64,000 nt of DNA, taken from NCBI GenBank assembly GCA_030704615.1, contig CM060733.1, positions 70,432,001 through 70,496,000 on the forward strand, in the 5' to 3' direction. Below are positions 1 to 11,043 of the stretch, piece after piece. Numbering within the stretch: the first letter of the stretch is position 1; each line of letters starts with the position of its first letter. The position numbers and the translations under genes are program-made. The DNA is from Takakia lepidozioides (Eukaryota > Streptophyta > Takakiopsida > Takakiales > Takakiaceae). The notes beneath the pieces were generated by a model, which had not been told where the DNA came from, did no database searches, and worked only from the letters and a program-made list of their open reading frames with translations.

Positions 1-483
1 CCTTGTGAAACTGAGAAGGAAAGATTGTCCAAACGATTCTTCCAGAGGTTTTTGGAATTACCGGACGGTTGTAAAGAAAACATTCTTAAGAGAGTGCATG
101 ATGCTGACCCAGAGTGGGGTCTGGAGAAAGGAGTGATAAAGATTTATCAGGTGGCCTGTAGAGGAAGAGCACGTTGGTTACCAACATTGGTATATGTGAT
201 AGCATTGCTATCCATTAAGCGAGTAGAGTTTGAAGGCTGGGAGGAAAGAAAAGTGAATGTTTATACTCATATGTATGAAGAGCTTGTACTGGTAAAGAAT
301 TGGATTCCAAAGGATATTTTGTGGATCAAACTCACACCAAGAACAGCTTTTCAGACTTGTTTGCCATATGGTTATATGGTAACGGAGACTTCAAGTATAA
401 CCAAGGGTGCATTGAAGCTTGAAAGAAACCCAGGCATATACGAGAGATATTACAGAAGAGAGTTTTGGTTATTGCCACATTAA
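1..483 (+). CDS. ORF1 of gypsy copy A (extra ORF upstream of gag), 5' partial
   Basis: An open frame of about 160 residues runs from the window edge to a TAA at 481-483, 21 bases before the gag ATG. I recognise no catalytic motif. It is basic, with a hydrophobic stretch around residues 55-70 of the visible part. The same ORF is present in copy B, there shifted by a one-base deletion. Extra ORFs before gag are known in Ogre-type plant elements, but I cannot show that this one is homologous to them. No in-frame ATG is evident near its beginning in either copy, so its true start is unknown. Function unknown. Confidence 0.6.
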   Translation, partial: PCETEKERLSKRFFQRFLELPDGCKENILKRVHDADPEWGLEKGVIKIYQVACRGRARWLPTLVYVIALLSIKRVEFEGWEERKVNVYTHMYEELVLVKNWIPKDILWIKLTPRTAFQTCLPYGYMVTETSSITKGALKLERNPGIYERYYRREFWLLPH

Positions 484-504
484 AAGAAATGAAAGACATG
501 GGAC

Positions 505-2448
505 ATGAGTGATGAAAGAGAAGCTAGACGCCAGAGATATTCAGCAAAAAGAGAAAGCTATCTGAAAGCTAATTATCCATATCTTTGGGAGAGAGGAATA
601 GACATAGGGGAATCATCTGGACCTCTCACGCCATTAAGATCAAAGAGTACATCACCCATACCAGAAGAACTAGAGTTGAATGACACTCCTTCTGTTTCTT
701 TGCGAGAAAGATTAAGGGAATTGGTACGAGAAGAAGATCAATCACGAGGTGAAAGATCTGAGGTACATCCCTGGATAAAAGATTTGATAGAAATCTTTGA
801 TAAGAGTTGGCATGGAACACCAAAAGCAGGAACTCCAGTTTCTGAAGCGGAAGGTGAAGAAGGAGGAGAGGATGTGGCAGAGCCAACGGAGAGTTCAGAC
901 TCTCCAACACCATTGCAGTTGAGTTACATGAGTGAAGAAGAAACCCAAGGGCAGAACTTGGAGGATGAAAACAGAGAGAAGAAATTGGAAGAAGAAGAAT
1001 ATGAAGAAGTAGACCCAACAGCTGAGGTTGAGACTACAACCAGGACATCCCAACCCGTTGGACCTGGATCAAGTGGAGCACTTGGATCGCAAGCCAACGA
1101 AGGTGTCGGCTCAGGGGGATCAGGCGGGCTGCCTGGATCTGGCTCTGGGGGGACAGGGAGTGTGAGAAGTAATGCAACTGAAGCTGGGAATACTGTGAAT
1201 ATCGTGGGGCCAGAAGCAGGGAGTGCTCAAGGGCCACCACTTGGTGGAAGATCCACCACAAAAACAACAGGTCCAGAAGGACCAGCACCAGCAAGGGTGC
1301 CAGCACCTGTTAGTGGGCAGAAGGTAGGGCCACAGATGGCGTTACAACCAACACGGGCAAAACCACCTTTTCCAATATATTCAGGAAAAGGGGATCCTGA
1401 TGTACACATTAGCCAATTTGAGCACATGTGTATAGTGAACAATGAGAATGGCGATGATGCCAAGATGAGACTGTTTCCGTGACTTATAAAGAAAGCAAGT
1501 GAATGGTATGCAAGATTCCCTGATAATCATTTCCTAACCTGGAATGGCTTGAATACAGCATTTCGAAATAGGTTCAGGACAAGTAAAACTAAGGATGAAG
1601 TGTATGGAAGTTTACAACAGCTGAAGCAGAAGAAGCATGAAACTGTTGAAGAGTATATGGAGAAGATGGAATTGATGATGAAAAAGCTGGCTGCAGTACC
1701 AGCACCTGGTTTACAGAAGACTTGGTTTGTGAGTGGACTAAGACCAGAGTTGCAAAAGAAAGTGGATATGTTACCCCATAATACAGTGGAGGAGGCATTT
1801 GAAACTGCAAATAGAATTGAGCAATTGGGAATGCTCAGGAGAGAGAAAAGGGATGATGAAGACTCTGAGGAGGAGTCAGATGAAGAAGAAGAGCAAGAAC
1901 TAAAAAGGAAGAGTAAGAGAAAGGAGAAGTTGAAGAGGGATAACTATGAAAAAAGATTGGAAGAAATCTTGAAGAAATATGCCACAGAGGCTGCAACACA
2001 TTGGAGGAAGGGTGTATGGTGTGCAAAGTGCCAAAATGAAGGCCATACCACCACAAAATGCCACATGAAGGAGAAACACTGTACTATCTGTAAAATGGAT
2101 AACCATTCTATTGAGAATTGTTACTACAACAGAAGGACAGCTGCAAGAGAACCTAGGCAAGTAAGGGTGCATCAGGTGCAGCCCCAGCCAAGAAGAAACA
2201 ATGATCAGGACCACTATGGTAGGTCTGGTGGTTATAACAATGGCATGGAAGGGAGAGGTAATTCAAGAGGGAATTACCAAGGAAATTCCAGAGGCAACTA
2301 TCAGGGTAATCCAAGGGGGAATTACCAGCCCGGGAATCAGGATTATAGAAATAATCCAAGAACAGACCAAGGGCAAGGACCCAATGGTGAAGAGCTATGT
2401 TACTATTGTAATCAGCCAGGACATCGCAAGGCAGCCTGTTCATTCTAG
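505..2448 (+). pseudogene. gag: gag of gypsy copy A, interrupted
   Basis: Gag nucleocapsid-type polyprotein. The ATG at 505 follows ORF1 by 21 bases. The N-terminal third is acidic and low-complexity (Glu-rich, then Gly/Ser-rich around 1050-1250). The retrotransposon gag core begins near 1330 and continues with a WYARF-type segment at about 1505. Three CCHC zinc knuckles follow: C-AK-C-QNEG-H-TTTK-C and C-TI-C-KMDN-H-SIEN-C near 2025-2130, and C-YY-C-NQPG-H-RKAA-C near 2400-2440. An Arg/Gly/Asn-rich repeat at 2230-2330 is probably RNA-binding. In-frame stops occur at 1480-1482 (TGA) and 2446-2448 (TAG); at the second, copy B reads leucine. Product: capsid and nucleic-acid packaging of the element. 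Confidence 0.85.
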
Positions 2449-3944
2449 ATAAGACACCAGAATGAGATGAGAGCTCCTGTGAATGAGGGCCCAGTGGTGG
2501 CAGCTCACATGGTTAGGCCATGTGTTGTACCAGAAGTAAGTACAATGATAGTAACAAGAAGCAAAGCCAAATTAATACTCCGGTAGTTGAGGAAGATGAT
2601 GATAATGAAGGTGGCAGTGATATACCTGAAGATGATGGGGCTTGGAGAGAGGAGAAGGAACTGCACAAGGAAGTGGCAGATACCATAAGGGAAATGCAGA
2701 AGAGTACTGATATTCCTGTGGCAGATTCCTCTGATTCAAATGGAGAAGAAGAAGGGAGTGAAGATGAAAGGAAGAAAGAAGATGCAGACATGCAAAGTAA
2801 TGAAGAAACTTTGGCTGAAGTAATATGCCAGACCAAAGCAGAAATTACCATTGGACAGCTATTGGCTGTGGCACCTTATTGTAGGCACGAGCTGTATCAA
2901 GCAATCAATCAAATTGCCCAGGAGACCGGAAACACAGACCTGAACAGCAAGGTGACCAGTTATACTGTGAAGCCGGAAGGGCAAGAAACAGTCATGGACT
3001 TTGATGATTCTATGCTAGTAATCCAATTGAGAATTGGAAGCACAAAACTAACTGATGTACTGATAGATGGAGAATCTGGAGTAAATATCATGACAGACCA
3101 ATTGAGAAAGAAGCTTGGTCTAAGTAACATGAAACCAGCCCCATTTACAGTAACAATGGCAGATCAAAGAAGTGTACAGCCATTGGGATTAATAAGAGGA
3201 GTTAAGATACAGACACAGAAGATGATCTTTATGATCACAGTAACTGTGTTGAAGATGGATGAAGTCATGGAGGCTTACTCCTTATTATTGGGACGTCCGT
3301 GGCTGAAGCAGGCCAGGGTATTCCATGACTGGAATTCTCAGTTATTAACCGTGCATAATGGGATACACGAGATACAAATTACCACAAAGAAATCTAGTAG
3401 ATTACCTGCTACAAGAAGACCTCGAGGAGTCAGAGAGTATGACTGGAGAGAATGATTGGATGAGGAGCAGGAAGCTACCCTGTTTGCTGCACACCCAGAG
3501 TGGGGGCAAGTTGCAGAGATGCGGCTGGAAAGCCTAAGTTATTTAAGAGGTATCTGCTGTGGTGTAGTGACAGCAACACCAACTGAAGAGGAAACCAGCA
3601 GTTACCCATCACATTTCTATGAAGAAAGAGAAGGAGAAATGGAAATCCTAGAGGAACCAGCCACTGTGAGCTTACAGGATGAAGTGGTGACTGGTTGGAC
3701 AATCGCAGCTGATGAGCAGGTGAGGGAAGTGAATGTGGGAACTAAAGAGGAACCGAGGATGGTGAAAGTAGGAGCTGATTTGGAGCCAGAATTCTTTGAA
3801 GAAGCTAAGAGCTTGTTCATCAAATACAGAGATATATTTGCTTGGAGCTATGAGGATCTAAAAGGAATACCACCTGAAGTCTGTCAGCATAAGATTGAAC
3901 TGGAACCAGGGTCAGTACCAATCAACAGGCGAGGTACAGAATGA
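2449..3944 (+). pseudogene. pol: gag-pol linker and aspartic protease of gypsy copy A, frameshifted
   Basis: This continues the gag-pol polyprotein. After an acidic linker the aspartic protease region reads DVLIDGESGVNIM near 3055-3090. Copy B has DGGSGVN, so copy A has lost a glycine next to the catalytic Asp, probably harming activity. A one-base loss near 2580 shifts frame relative to copy B. A TGA at 3453-3455 interrupts the linker to RT, and another one-base loss near 3928 shifts the frame just before RT. The frame between 3456 and 3944 is otherwise open and matches copy B. These lesions make copy A's polyprotein non-functional unless the indels are sequencing errors. Confidence 0.8.
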
Positions 3945-6396
3945 ATCCCAACTACGCACAGAAGGTTGGAGAAGAGATCAAGAAGTTGGCTGAGGCTAAG
4001 TTTATATACCCAATAGAGTATACAACTTGGTTGTCACCCATTGTTATAGTTCCCAAGAAGAATGGTAAACTAAGAGTATGTGTGAACTACAAGAAGCTAA
4101 ATGCTTGTACGAAGAAAGATCCTTTTCCTTTGCCATTCACAGAAGCAGTATTGGACAATGTAGCAGGCCATGAGATTTACTCATTCATGGATGGGTTCAG
4201 TGGTTATAATCAAGTACAAGTGGCAGAAGGAGACCAAGGAAAAACAGCTTTCATCACAGACTGGGGTGCTTATGCATACAAAGTCATGCCCTTTGGACTT
4301 TGTAATGCACCAGCGACATTTCAAAGAGTGATAAGTGAATCTTTTCATGAGTATCTGGATGATTTCATGCAGGTGTTCTTGGATGATTTCAGTGTGTACA
4401 GCTCTAAGAATGAACACTTGCATAAATTGGAGTTATGCTTGGCCAGATGCAGGATGAGAGGTCTGGGCCTGAATCCAGAGAAGTGTACTTTCTGTGTGAA
4501 CTCGGGGGTGCTTCTGGGACACATTGTGTGTAAGAGGGGACTTCTTGAGGATCCCAGGAAGACAGAGGCCATTAAAGCCTCTCCACCACCAGTGAATGTT
4601 AAGAGTCTAAGGAGATTCCTTGGGCAAACCAGTTATTACAGAAGATTTGTCAAAAGGTATGCACAAATAGCAGCACCATTGAGCAAGCTACTGAAGAAAG
4701 ATGCAGTGTTTGCCTGGACAGCTGAATGTCAACAGGCGTTCGAGGAACTTACACTGTCAGTAACAACTACACCTGTGCTGATTAACCCTCACTGGCATGT
4801 AGTATTTCACGTTCACTGCGATGCATCAGGAGAAGCGTTGGGAGCGGTGTTAGCCCAGAATGTTACAGGAAATATAGATTCACCTGTGTACTATGCTAGC
4901 AGGTTGATGAACAGTGCTGAAAGGAACTATAGCACAACTGAAAGAGAAGCACTGGCAATGATTTATGCAGTCAAGAAATTCAGGCATTACCTATTGGGAA
5001 GAAAGTTTATGTTTTATGTGGATCACCAGGCTCTGATATATCTGGTGAACAAACCTTTGATAAGTGGAAGGATAGCGAGGTGGTTGATAATCTTGCATGA
5101 GTTTGAGTTCGAAGTTATTTACAAGCCTAGCCGTTTGCATCTTGTGGCAGATCATTTGTCACGACTAACAACAGGAGAGGCTGCCACAGGAGTGGACGAT
5201 CAGTTACCTGATGCGAGTTTATTTGTAATGGAGGTGAAAGGAAGTGCGGATGAATGGTTAGATTGGCAGTGGCCAATCAGATACTACCTTACTCATGGTC
5301 AATGCCCACCTAGTTATGGTAAGGAGCAGAGGAAGAGAATCGCTATCAAAGCTTTACCTTATACTATGGTAGGAAGCAGAATGTATAAGCTAGGACCTGA
5401 TGGAGTACTAAAACGATGTTTGTACCACCATGAAGTAAATAAAGTTCTGGAGGAAGTTCATAAAGGAGTGGCTGGAGGTCATTTTGGAGAAGAGACTACC
5501 AGTAGGAAGCTACTACTCGCAGGTTACTGGTGGCCTACTTTGTTCAAAGATGTACACGAGTATTGTCAGAGTTGTGATGAATGTCAGAGGCTAGGACCTT
5601 TGCAGAGATCTGGAAGGATGGCCTTGCATCCTACAATGCCTACGGAACCATTTCAGAAATGGAGACTAGACTTTGTTGGACCAATTAACCCACCAGCCAA
5701 GAATACACGGAACAGGTACATAATTACAGCCACTGATTATACTACGAAATGGGTGGAAGCTAAAGCTTTGAGGGACAACACAGCCAAGTCCACAGCAAGG
5801 TTTCTATATAAGAACATACTTACACGATTTGGCTGTCCCTTAGAATTAATCAGTGATCAGGGAAGTCACTTCATTAATGAGACCATTGAATTATTGACTA
5901 AAGAATTCATGATTGTGCATAGGAAGAGTACAACATATTACCCACAGGGTAATGGACAGGCAGAGGCTACCAACAAAATACTATGTACTATCTTGGCTAA
6001 GATAGTCAATGCAAACAGAACGGATTGGGATACAAAGCTGTTGACAGCTACAGTACTTCATATAAAGTCACCACTAAGTATACACCATTCCAATTAGTTT
6101 ATGGTATGGAAGCCTTACTTCCAGTGGAATTCCTGTTACCTACCATGAGAACGGAGTGGGGAAAAAGAATGGAATTGCAAGATTCCATTAAGGTCGGGAA
6201 ACATGAATTATATCATGTGGAAGAAGTACGTGCTGATGCAGCTGATAATATGACCAGAATTCAGATGAAGAGGAAGGAACAGTTTGATGAAGGCAAGTTA
6301 AAACTTTTAAGACGAGAGATTTGGTTCTATGGTTGCAGAAAAAGGGAAAGATTAAAGCTTCTAAGCTTAAATCACCATGGAAAGGACATTTGTTAG
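3941..6396 (+). pseudogene. pol: RT, RNase H and integrase of gypsy copy A
   Basis: An open frame of 718 codons covers most of pol. RT: SPIVIVPKKNG near 4040, the PFGLCNAP box near 4290, and the active-site FLDDF (YxDD equivalent) near 4380. RNase H: CDASGEALGAVLAQ near 4820, YSTTEREALAMIYAVKKF near 4930, and DHQAL near 5025. Integrase: an HHCC zinc domain (H, H, then CQSCDEC) at about 5480-5590, and a DDE core with Asp in TDYTTKWVEA near 5735, Asp in SDQGSHF near 5860 and Glu in PQGNGQAEA near 5950. A small deletion near 6050, relative to copy B, shifts frame and ends the ORF at 6097. The C-terminal domain resumes in another frame at 6300-6390 and then stops matching copy B. Confidence 0.9.
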
Positions 6397-6500
6397 AGGA
6401 CTGTCTGGGACTTAGACACTTAAACGGGATCTGTAGGGTACCCTTAATTTTTGCACAGATTGAGACCAATAGGAGCCTTAGGGGTGACAGCAGCGCACTG

Positions 6501-6510
6501 TAGAGGGGGG
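6501..6510 (+). other. Possible polypurine tract of gypsy copy A
   Basis: TAGAGGGGGG lies between the end of pol and the block that ends at the inferred LTR edge (7422). A purine tract here is where second-strand priming would be expected. The following bases are TTACAC and not TG, so the LTR start is not confirmed. Confidence 0.3.
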
Positions 6511-6511
6511 T

Positions 6512-6795
6512 TACACAGCCCGTCATAGTAGTCACAGCCGACACAGCCAACACAGCCCGTTACAGTCATCACAGCCGACACAGCCAACACAACCCATTAC
6601 AGTCGTCATAGCAGACACAGCCGACACAGCCCGTCACAGTCGTCACAGCCGACACAGCCATCACAGCCGACACAGCCCGACACAGCTGACACAGCCACAC
6701 AGCTAGTCACAGCCCGACACAGCCAAACACAGTCGCACAGCCAGTCACAGCCCGTCATAGTTTCACACAGCCAGTCACAGCTTGACACAGCTGTC
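6512..6795 (+). repeat. CACAGCC minisatellite after pol of copy A
   Basis: About 280 bp of degenerate short tandem repeats based on CACAGCCGA/CACAGCC with variants GTCACAGCC and CATCACAGCC. Copy B has a related tract at 14.16-14.41 kb built on CACAGCCTATCACAGCCC, and both tracts are followed by a shared CACGATC(C)ATAG segment. The tract therefore belongs to the element family. It is not coding in copy A but lies inside an open frame in copy B. Confidence 0.85.
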
Positions 6796-7422
6796 ACGAT
6801 CATAGGGAACGGAGAGCAGGACAGGGAACGACTGTGGGGAACAACACCTGCGAAGGGAACATGTTAGTTCACAGACGACGGTTAGTGAGGGAAACGGTTA
6901 GAACCACGGGTAGGAAGATAAAGGGAGAAGCGGGGAATTTTGGGGAGATCATTCGGTGGAGGACTTCTTGGTCATGGAAGAGAGGGGATCGGGCAGAGAT
7001 TAAGAACGGAAGTGAAGATAGAGAGATGATGAGTAGATGCTTGTTATATGCAAGGCTGTAATGATATTGTAGAGCAGATTAGAGACACAATGGCTTCGGC
7101 CTGATACCTGATAAATCATAATCGGATACTTTCACGATACAATCACACTATGTAGAGAGATCTGAGTGAAGCTGTGGAATGAATGGATGAGTTGATGGAA
7201 TCCAATAGATTGATAAAGCAAACTGATACTTAATTATCAATGGTAAGGTAGCTAACATGAATGCCAAAAGGGAAACAAATAGGAAACACCCCCATGATAC
7301 ACTAGCTGTAGGTCATGACTGATTGTTCTGCGCGGGCTGAGTACTTAGAGATTTCCAACTCTTCTATCTTGGAGTTTCCGCCTCGAATAGCGAAGGGATG
7401 GGTGAGTAAATGTCGCGCGACA
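6796..7422 (+). mobile_element. LTR-containing region between gypsy copies A and B
   Basis: Non-coding stretch whose right edge is set by the primer site at 7425. The terminal bases TGTCGCGCGACA end in CA as LTRs do and form a 12-bp palindrome (7411-7422). Only one such region lies between the two internal regions, which fits a tandem pair sharing an LTR (inference). The left limit is uncertain: it could lie at about 6511, after the purine tract. A second LTR for comparison is not visible in the window, so length and identity cannot be given. Confidence 0.55.
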
Positions 7423-7424
7423 TT

Positions 7425-7442
7425 TGGCGACCATACTGGGGA
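7425..7442 (+). other. Primer-binding site, arginine-tRNA-like
   Basis: TGGCGACCATACTGGGGA lies two bases after the inferred LTR end. It begins with the TGG that pairs with a tRNA 3' CCA and resembles the TGGCGAC...CTGGGGA sites of plant Ogre/Tat elements that use an arginine tRNA. The tRNA identity is from memory of that family and was not checked. Confidence 0.65.
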
Positions 7443-8009
7443 ACTGAGTCATGAACAACCAGATGTGACAGGCATCTGGTGGGATCATGGTGGTTGGACC
7501 ATTAAAGAATTTGAAGTGAATCAAATTCCCTGTGGAACGAAGGAAGAAAGATTGTCCAAACAATTCTTTCAAAGGTTCTTGGAATTGCCAGACAGTTGTA
7601 AAAAAAATATTCTTAAGCGAGTGCATGATGCTGATCCGGAATGGGGTCTGGAGAAAGGAGTGATAAAGATTTATCAGGTAGCCTGTAGAGGAAGAGCACG
7701 TTGGTTACCAACATTGGTTTATGTGATAGCATTGCTATCCATTAAGCGAGTAGAGTTTGAAGGCTGGGAAGAAAGAAAGGTGAATGTTTATACTCATATG
7801 CATGAAAGCTTGTACTGGTAAAGAATTGGATTCCAAAGGATATTTTGTGGATCAAACTCACACCAAGAACAGCTTTTCAGACTTGTTTGCCATATGGTTA
7901 TATGGTAACGGAGACTTCGAGTATAGCCAAGGGTGCATTGAAGCTTGAAAGAAACCCAGGCATATACGAGAGATATTACAGAAGAGAGTTTTGGTTATTG
8001 CCACATTAA
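7425..8009 (+). pseudogene. ORF1 of gypsy copy B, frameshifted
   Basis: Equivalent of the ORF at 1-483. The frame is open from upstream of the primer site, through it, and on to 7821. A one-base deletion near 7805, relative to copy A, moves the remainder (to a TAA at 8007-8009) into another frame. No ATG appears in frame between the primer site and the conserved part, so initiation may occur inside the LTR leader, at a non-AUG codon, or after splicing. No recognisable domain. Confidence 0.55.
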
Positions 8010-8030
8010 AAGAAATGAAAGACATGGGAC

Positions 8031-8990
8031 ATGAGTGATGAAAGAGAAGCTAGACGCCAGAGATATTCAGCAAAAAGAGAAAGCTATCTGAAAGCTAATT
8101 ATCCATATCTTTGGGAGAGAGGAATAGACATAGGGGAATCATCTGGACCTCTCACACCATTAAGATCAAAGAGTACATCACCTATACCGGAAGAACTAGA
8201 GTTGGATGCCACTCCTTCTGTTTCTTTGCAAGAAAGATTAAGGGAATTGGTATAGGAAGAAGATCAATCACGAGGTGAAAGATCTGAGGTACATCCTTGG
8301 ATAAAAGATTTGACAGAAATCTTTGATAAGAGTTGGCATGGAACACCAAAAGCAGGAACTCCAGTTTCTGAAGCAGAAGGTGAAGAAGGAGAAGAGGATG
8401 TGGCAGAGCCAACGGAGAGTTCAGACTCTCCAACACCATTACAGTTGAGTTACATGAGTGAAGAAGAAACCCAAGGGCAGAACTTGGAGGATGAAAACAG
8501 AGAGAAGAAATTGGAAGAAGAAGAATATGAAGAAGTAGACCCAACAGTTGAGGTCGAGACTACAACCAGGAAATCCCAACCCGTTGGACCTAGATCAAGT
8601 GGAGCACTTGGATCACAGGCCAACGAAGGTGTCGGCTCAGGGGGATCAGGCGGGCTGCCTGGATCTGGCTCTGGGGGGACAGGGAGTGTGGGAAGTAGTG
8701 CAACTGAAGCTGGGAATACTGTGAATATCGTGGGGCCAGAAGCAGGGAGTGCTCAAGGGCCACCACTTGGTGGAAGATCCACCACAAAAACAACAGGTCC
8801 AGAAGGACCAGCACCAGCAAGGGTGCCAGCACCTGTCAGTGGGCAGAAGGTAGGGCCACAGATGGCGTTACAACCAACACGGGCAAAACCACCCTTTCCA
8901 ATATATTCAGGAAAAGGGGATCCCGATGTACACATTAGCCAATTTGAGCACATGTGTATAGTGAACAATGAGAATGGCGATTCAAGATGA
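8031..8990 (+). pseudogene. gag: gag N-terminal part of gypsy copy B, interrupted
   Basis: Starts at the same ATG context as copy A gag (21 bases after ORF1). It encodes the acidic and Gly/Ser-rich N-terminal part. A TAG at 8253-8255 replaces an arginine codon of copy A. A small deletion near 8980, where copy A reads GATGATGCC, shifts the frame so that the gag core continues in the ORF starting at 8987. Confidence 0.82.
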
Positions 8991-10972
8991 GACTGTTTCC
9001 TTGTTCACTTATCAAGAAAGCAAGTGAATGGTATGCAAGATTCCCTGATAATCATTTCCTAACCTGGAATGGCTTGAATACAGCATTTCGAAATAGGTTC
9101 AGGACAAGTAAAACTAAGGATGAAGTGTATGGAAGTTTACAACAGCTGAAGCAGAAGAAGCATGAAACTGTTGAAGAGTATATGGAGAAGATGGAATTGA
9201 TGATGAAAAAGCTGGCTGCAGTACCAGCACCCGGTTTACAGAAGACTTGGTTTGTGAGTGGACTAAGACCAGAGTTGCAAAAGAAAGTGGATATGTTACC
9301 CCATAATACAGTGGAGGAGGCATTTGAAACTGCAAACAGAATTGAGCAATTGGGAATGCTCAGGAGAGAGAAAAAGGAAGATGAGGACTCTGAGGATGAG
9401 TCAGATGAAGAAGAAGAGCAAGAACTAAAAAGAAAGAGTAAGAGAAAGGAGAAGTTGAAGAGGGATAACTATGAAAAAGAATTGGAAGAAATCTTGAAGA
9501 AATATGCCACAGAGGCTGCAACACATTGGAGGAAGGGTGTATGGTGTGCAAAGTGCCAAAATGAAGGCCATACCACCACAAAATGCCACATGAAGGAGAA
9601 ACACTGTACTATCTGTAAAATGGATAACCATTCTACTGAGAATTGTTACTACAACAGAAGGACAGCTGCAAGAGAACCTAGGCAAGTAAGGGTGCATCAG
9701 GTGCAGCCCCAGCCAAGAAGAAACAATGATCAGGACCACTATGGTAGGTCTGGTGGTTATAACAATGGCATGGAAGGGAGAGGTAATTCAAGAGGGAATT
9801 ACCAAGGAAATTCCAGAGGCAACTATCAGGGTAATCCAAGGGGGAATTACCAGCCCGGGAATCAGGATTATAGAAATAATCCAAGAACAGACCAAGGGCG
9901 AGGACCCAATGGTGAAGAGCTATGTTACTATTGTAATCAGCCAGGACATCGCAAGGCAGCCTGTTCATTCTTGATAAGACACCAGAATGAGATGAGAGCT
10001 CCTGTGAATGAGGGCCCAGTGGTGGCAGCTCACATGGTTAGGCCATGTGTTGTACCAGAAGTAAGTACAATGATAGTAACAAGAAGTAAAGCCAAACTAA
10101 TACCTCCAGTAGAAGAGGAAGAAGATGATAAGGGAAGTGGCAATGATATGCCTGAAGATGAAGAGACTTGGAAAGATGAGAAGGAACTGCACAAGGAAGT
10201 GGCAGATACTATAAGGGAAATGCAAAAGAGTACTGATATTCCTGTGGCAGATTCCTCTGATTCAGATGGAGAAAAAGAAGGGAGTGAGGAAGAAAGGAAG
10301 AAAGAAGATGCAGACATGCAAAGTAATGAAGAGACTTTGGCTGAAGTAATATGCCAGACCAAAGCAGAAATTACCATTGGCCAGCTATTAGCTGTGGCAC
10401 CTTATTGTAGGCACAGGCTGTATCAAGCAATCAATCGAATTGCCCAAGAGACAGGAAACACAGACCTGAACAGCAAGGTGACCAGTTATAATGTGAAGCC
10501 GGAAGGGCAAGAAACAGTCATGGACTTTGATGATTCTATGCCAGTAATCCAATTGAGAATTGGAAGCAAAGAACTAACTGATGTACTGATAGATGGAGGT
10601 TCTGGAGTAAATATCATGACAGACCAATTAAGGAAGAAGCTTGGTCTAAGTAACATGAAACCAGCCCCATTTACAGTAACAATGGCAGATCAAAGAAGTG
10701 TACAGCCATTGGGATTACTAAGAGGAGTTAAGATACAGATACAGAAGATGATCTTTATGATCACAGTAACTGTGTTGGAAATGGATGAAGTCATGGAGGC
10801 TTACTCCTTATTATTGGGACGTCCATGGCTGAAACAGGCCAAGGTATTCCATGACTGGAATTCTCAGTTACTAACCCTGCATAATGGGATACACGAGATA
10901 CAAATTACCACAAAGAAATCTAGTAGATTACCTGCTACAAGAAGACCTCGAGGAGTCAGAGAGTATGACTAG
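8987..10972 (+). pseudogene. gag-pol: gag core, zinc knuckles and protease of gypsy copy B
   Basis: An uninterrupted frame of 661 codons shows that gag and protease are one polyprotein in this family. It holds the gag core (about 8990-9350), an acidic/lysine-rich coiled segment (9360-9500), three CCHC knuckles (near 9550, 9605 and 9925), an Arg/Gly/Asn-rich spacer, an acidic linker, and the protease with intact DGGSGVN near 10590. It ends at a TAG (10970-10972) where copy A has Trp. A one-base loss near 11007 then shifts the linker to RT. The start given by the open frame (8987) is not a true start; translation would come from 8031. Confidence 0.88.
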
Positions 10973-11043
10973 AAAGGAGGACTGGATGAGGAGCAGAAGC
11001 TACCCTATTTGCTGCACACCCAGAGTGGGAGCAGGTTGCAGAG

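Larger units (their letters stand above)
1..6400 (+). mobile_element. Ty3/gypsy LTR retrotransposon copy A, left-truncated by window edge
   Basis: This is the internal region of a Ty3/gypsy element in the order ORF1, gag, protease, RT, RNase H, integrase. That order, the absence of a chromodomain, the extra ORF before gag and the arginine-tRNA-like primer site seen in copy B fit the plant Tat/Ogre lineage (inference). It aligns to copy B with an offset of about 7,526 bp until about 6,390, where it diverges just after the start of the integrase C-terminal domain. The 5' LTR lies outside the window. Several stops and frameshifts break the coding sequence, so this copy is not autonomous as read. 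Confidence 0.93.

Noticed and set aside
626-3702. Long minus-strand frames opposite gag and pol
   Set aside because: They are shadows of purine-rich coding sequence on the plus strand, with Leu/Ser-rich low-complexity translations repeated identically in copy B.
6834-7061. 75-codon plus-strand ORF between gypsy copies
   Set aside because: Lies in the inferred LTR region, has no motif and no counterpart in copy B.
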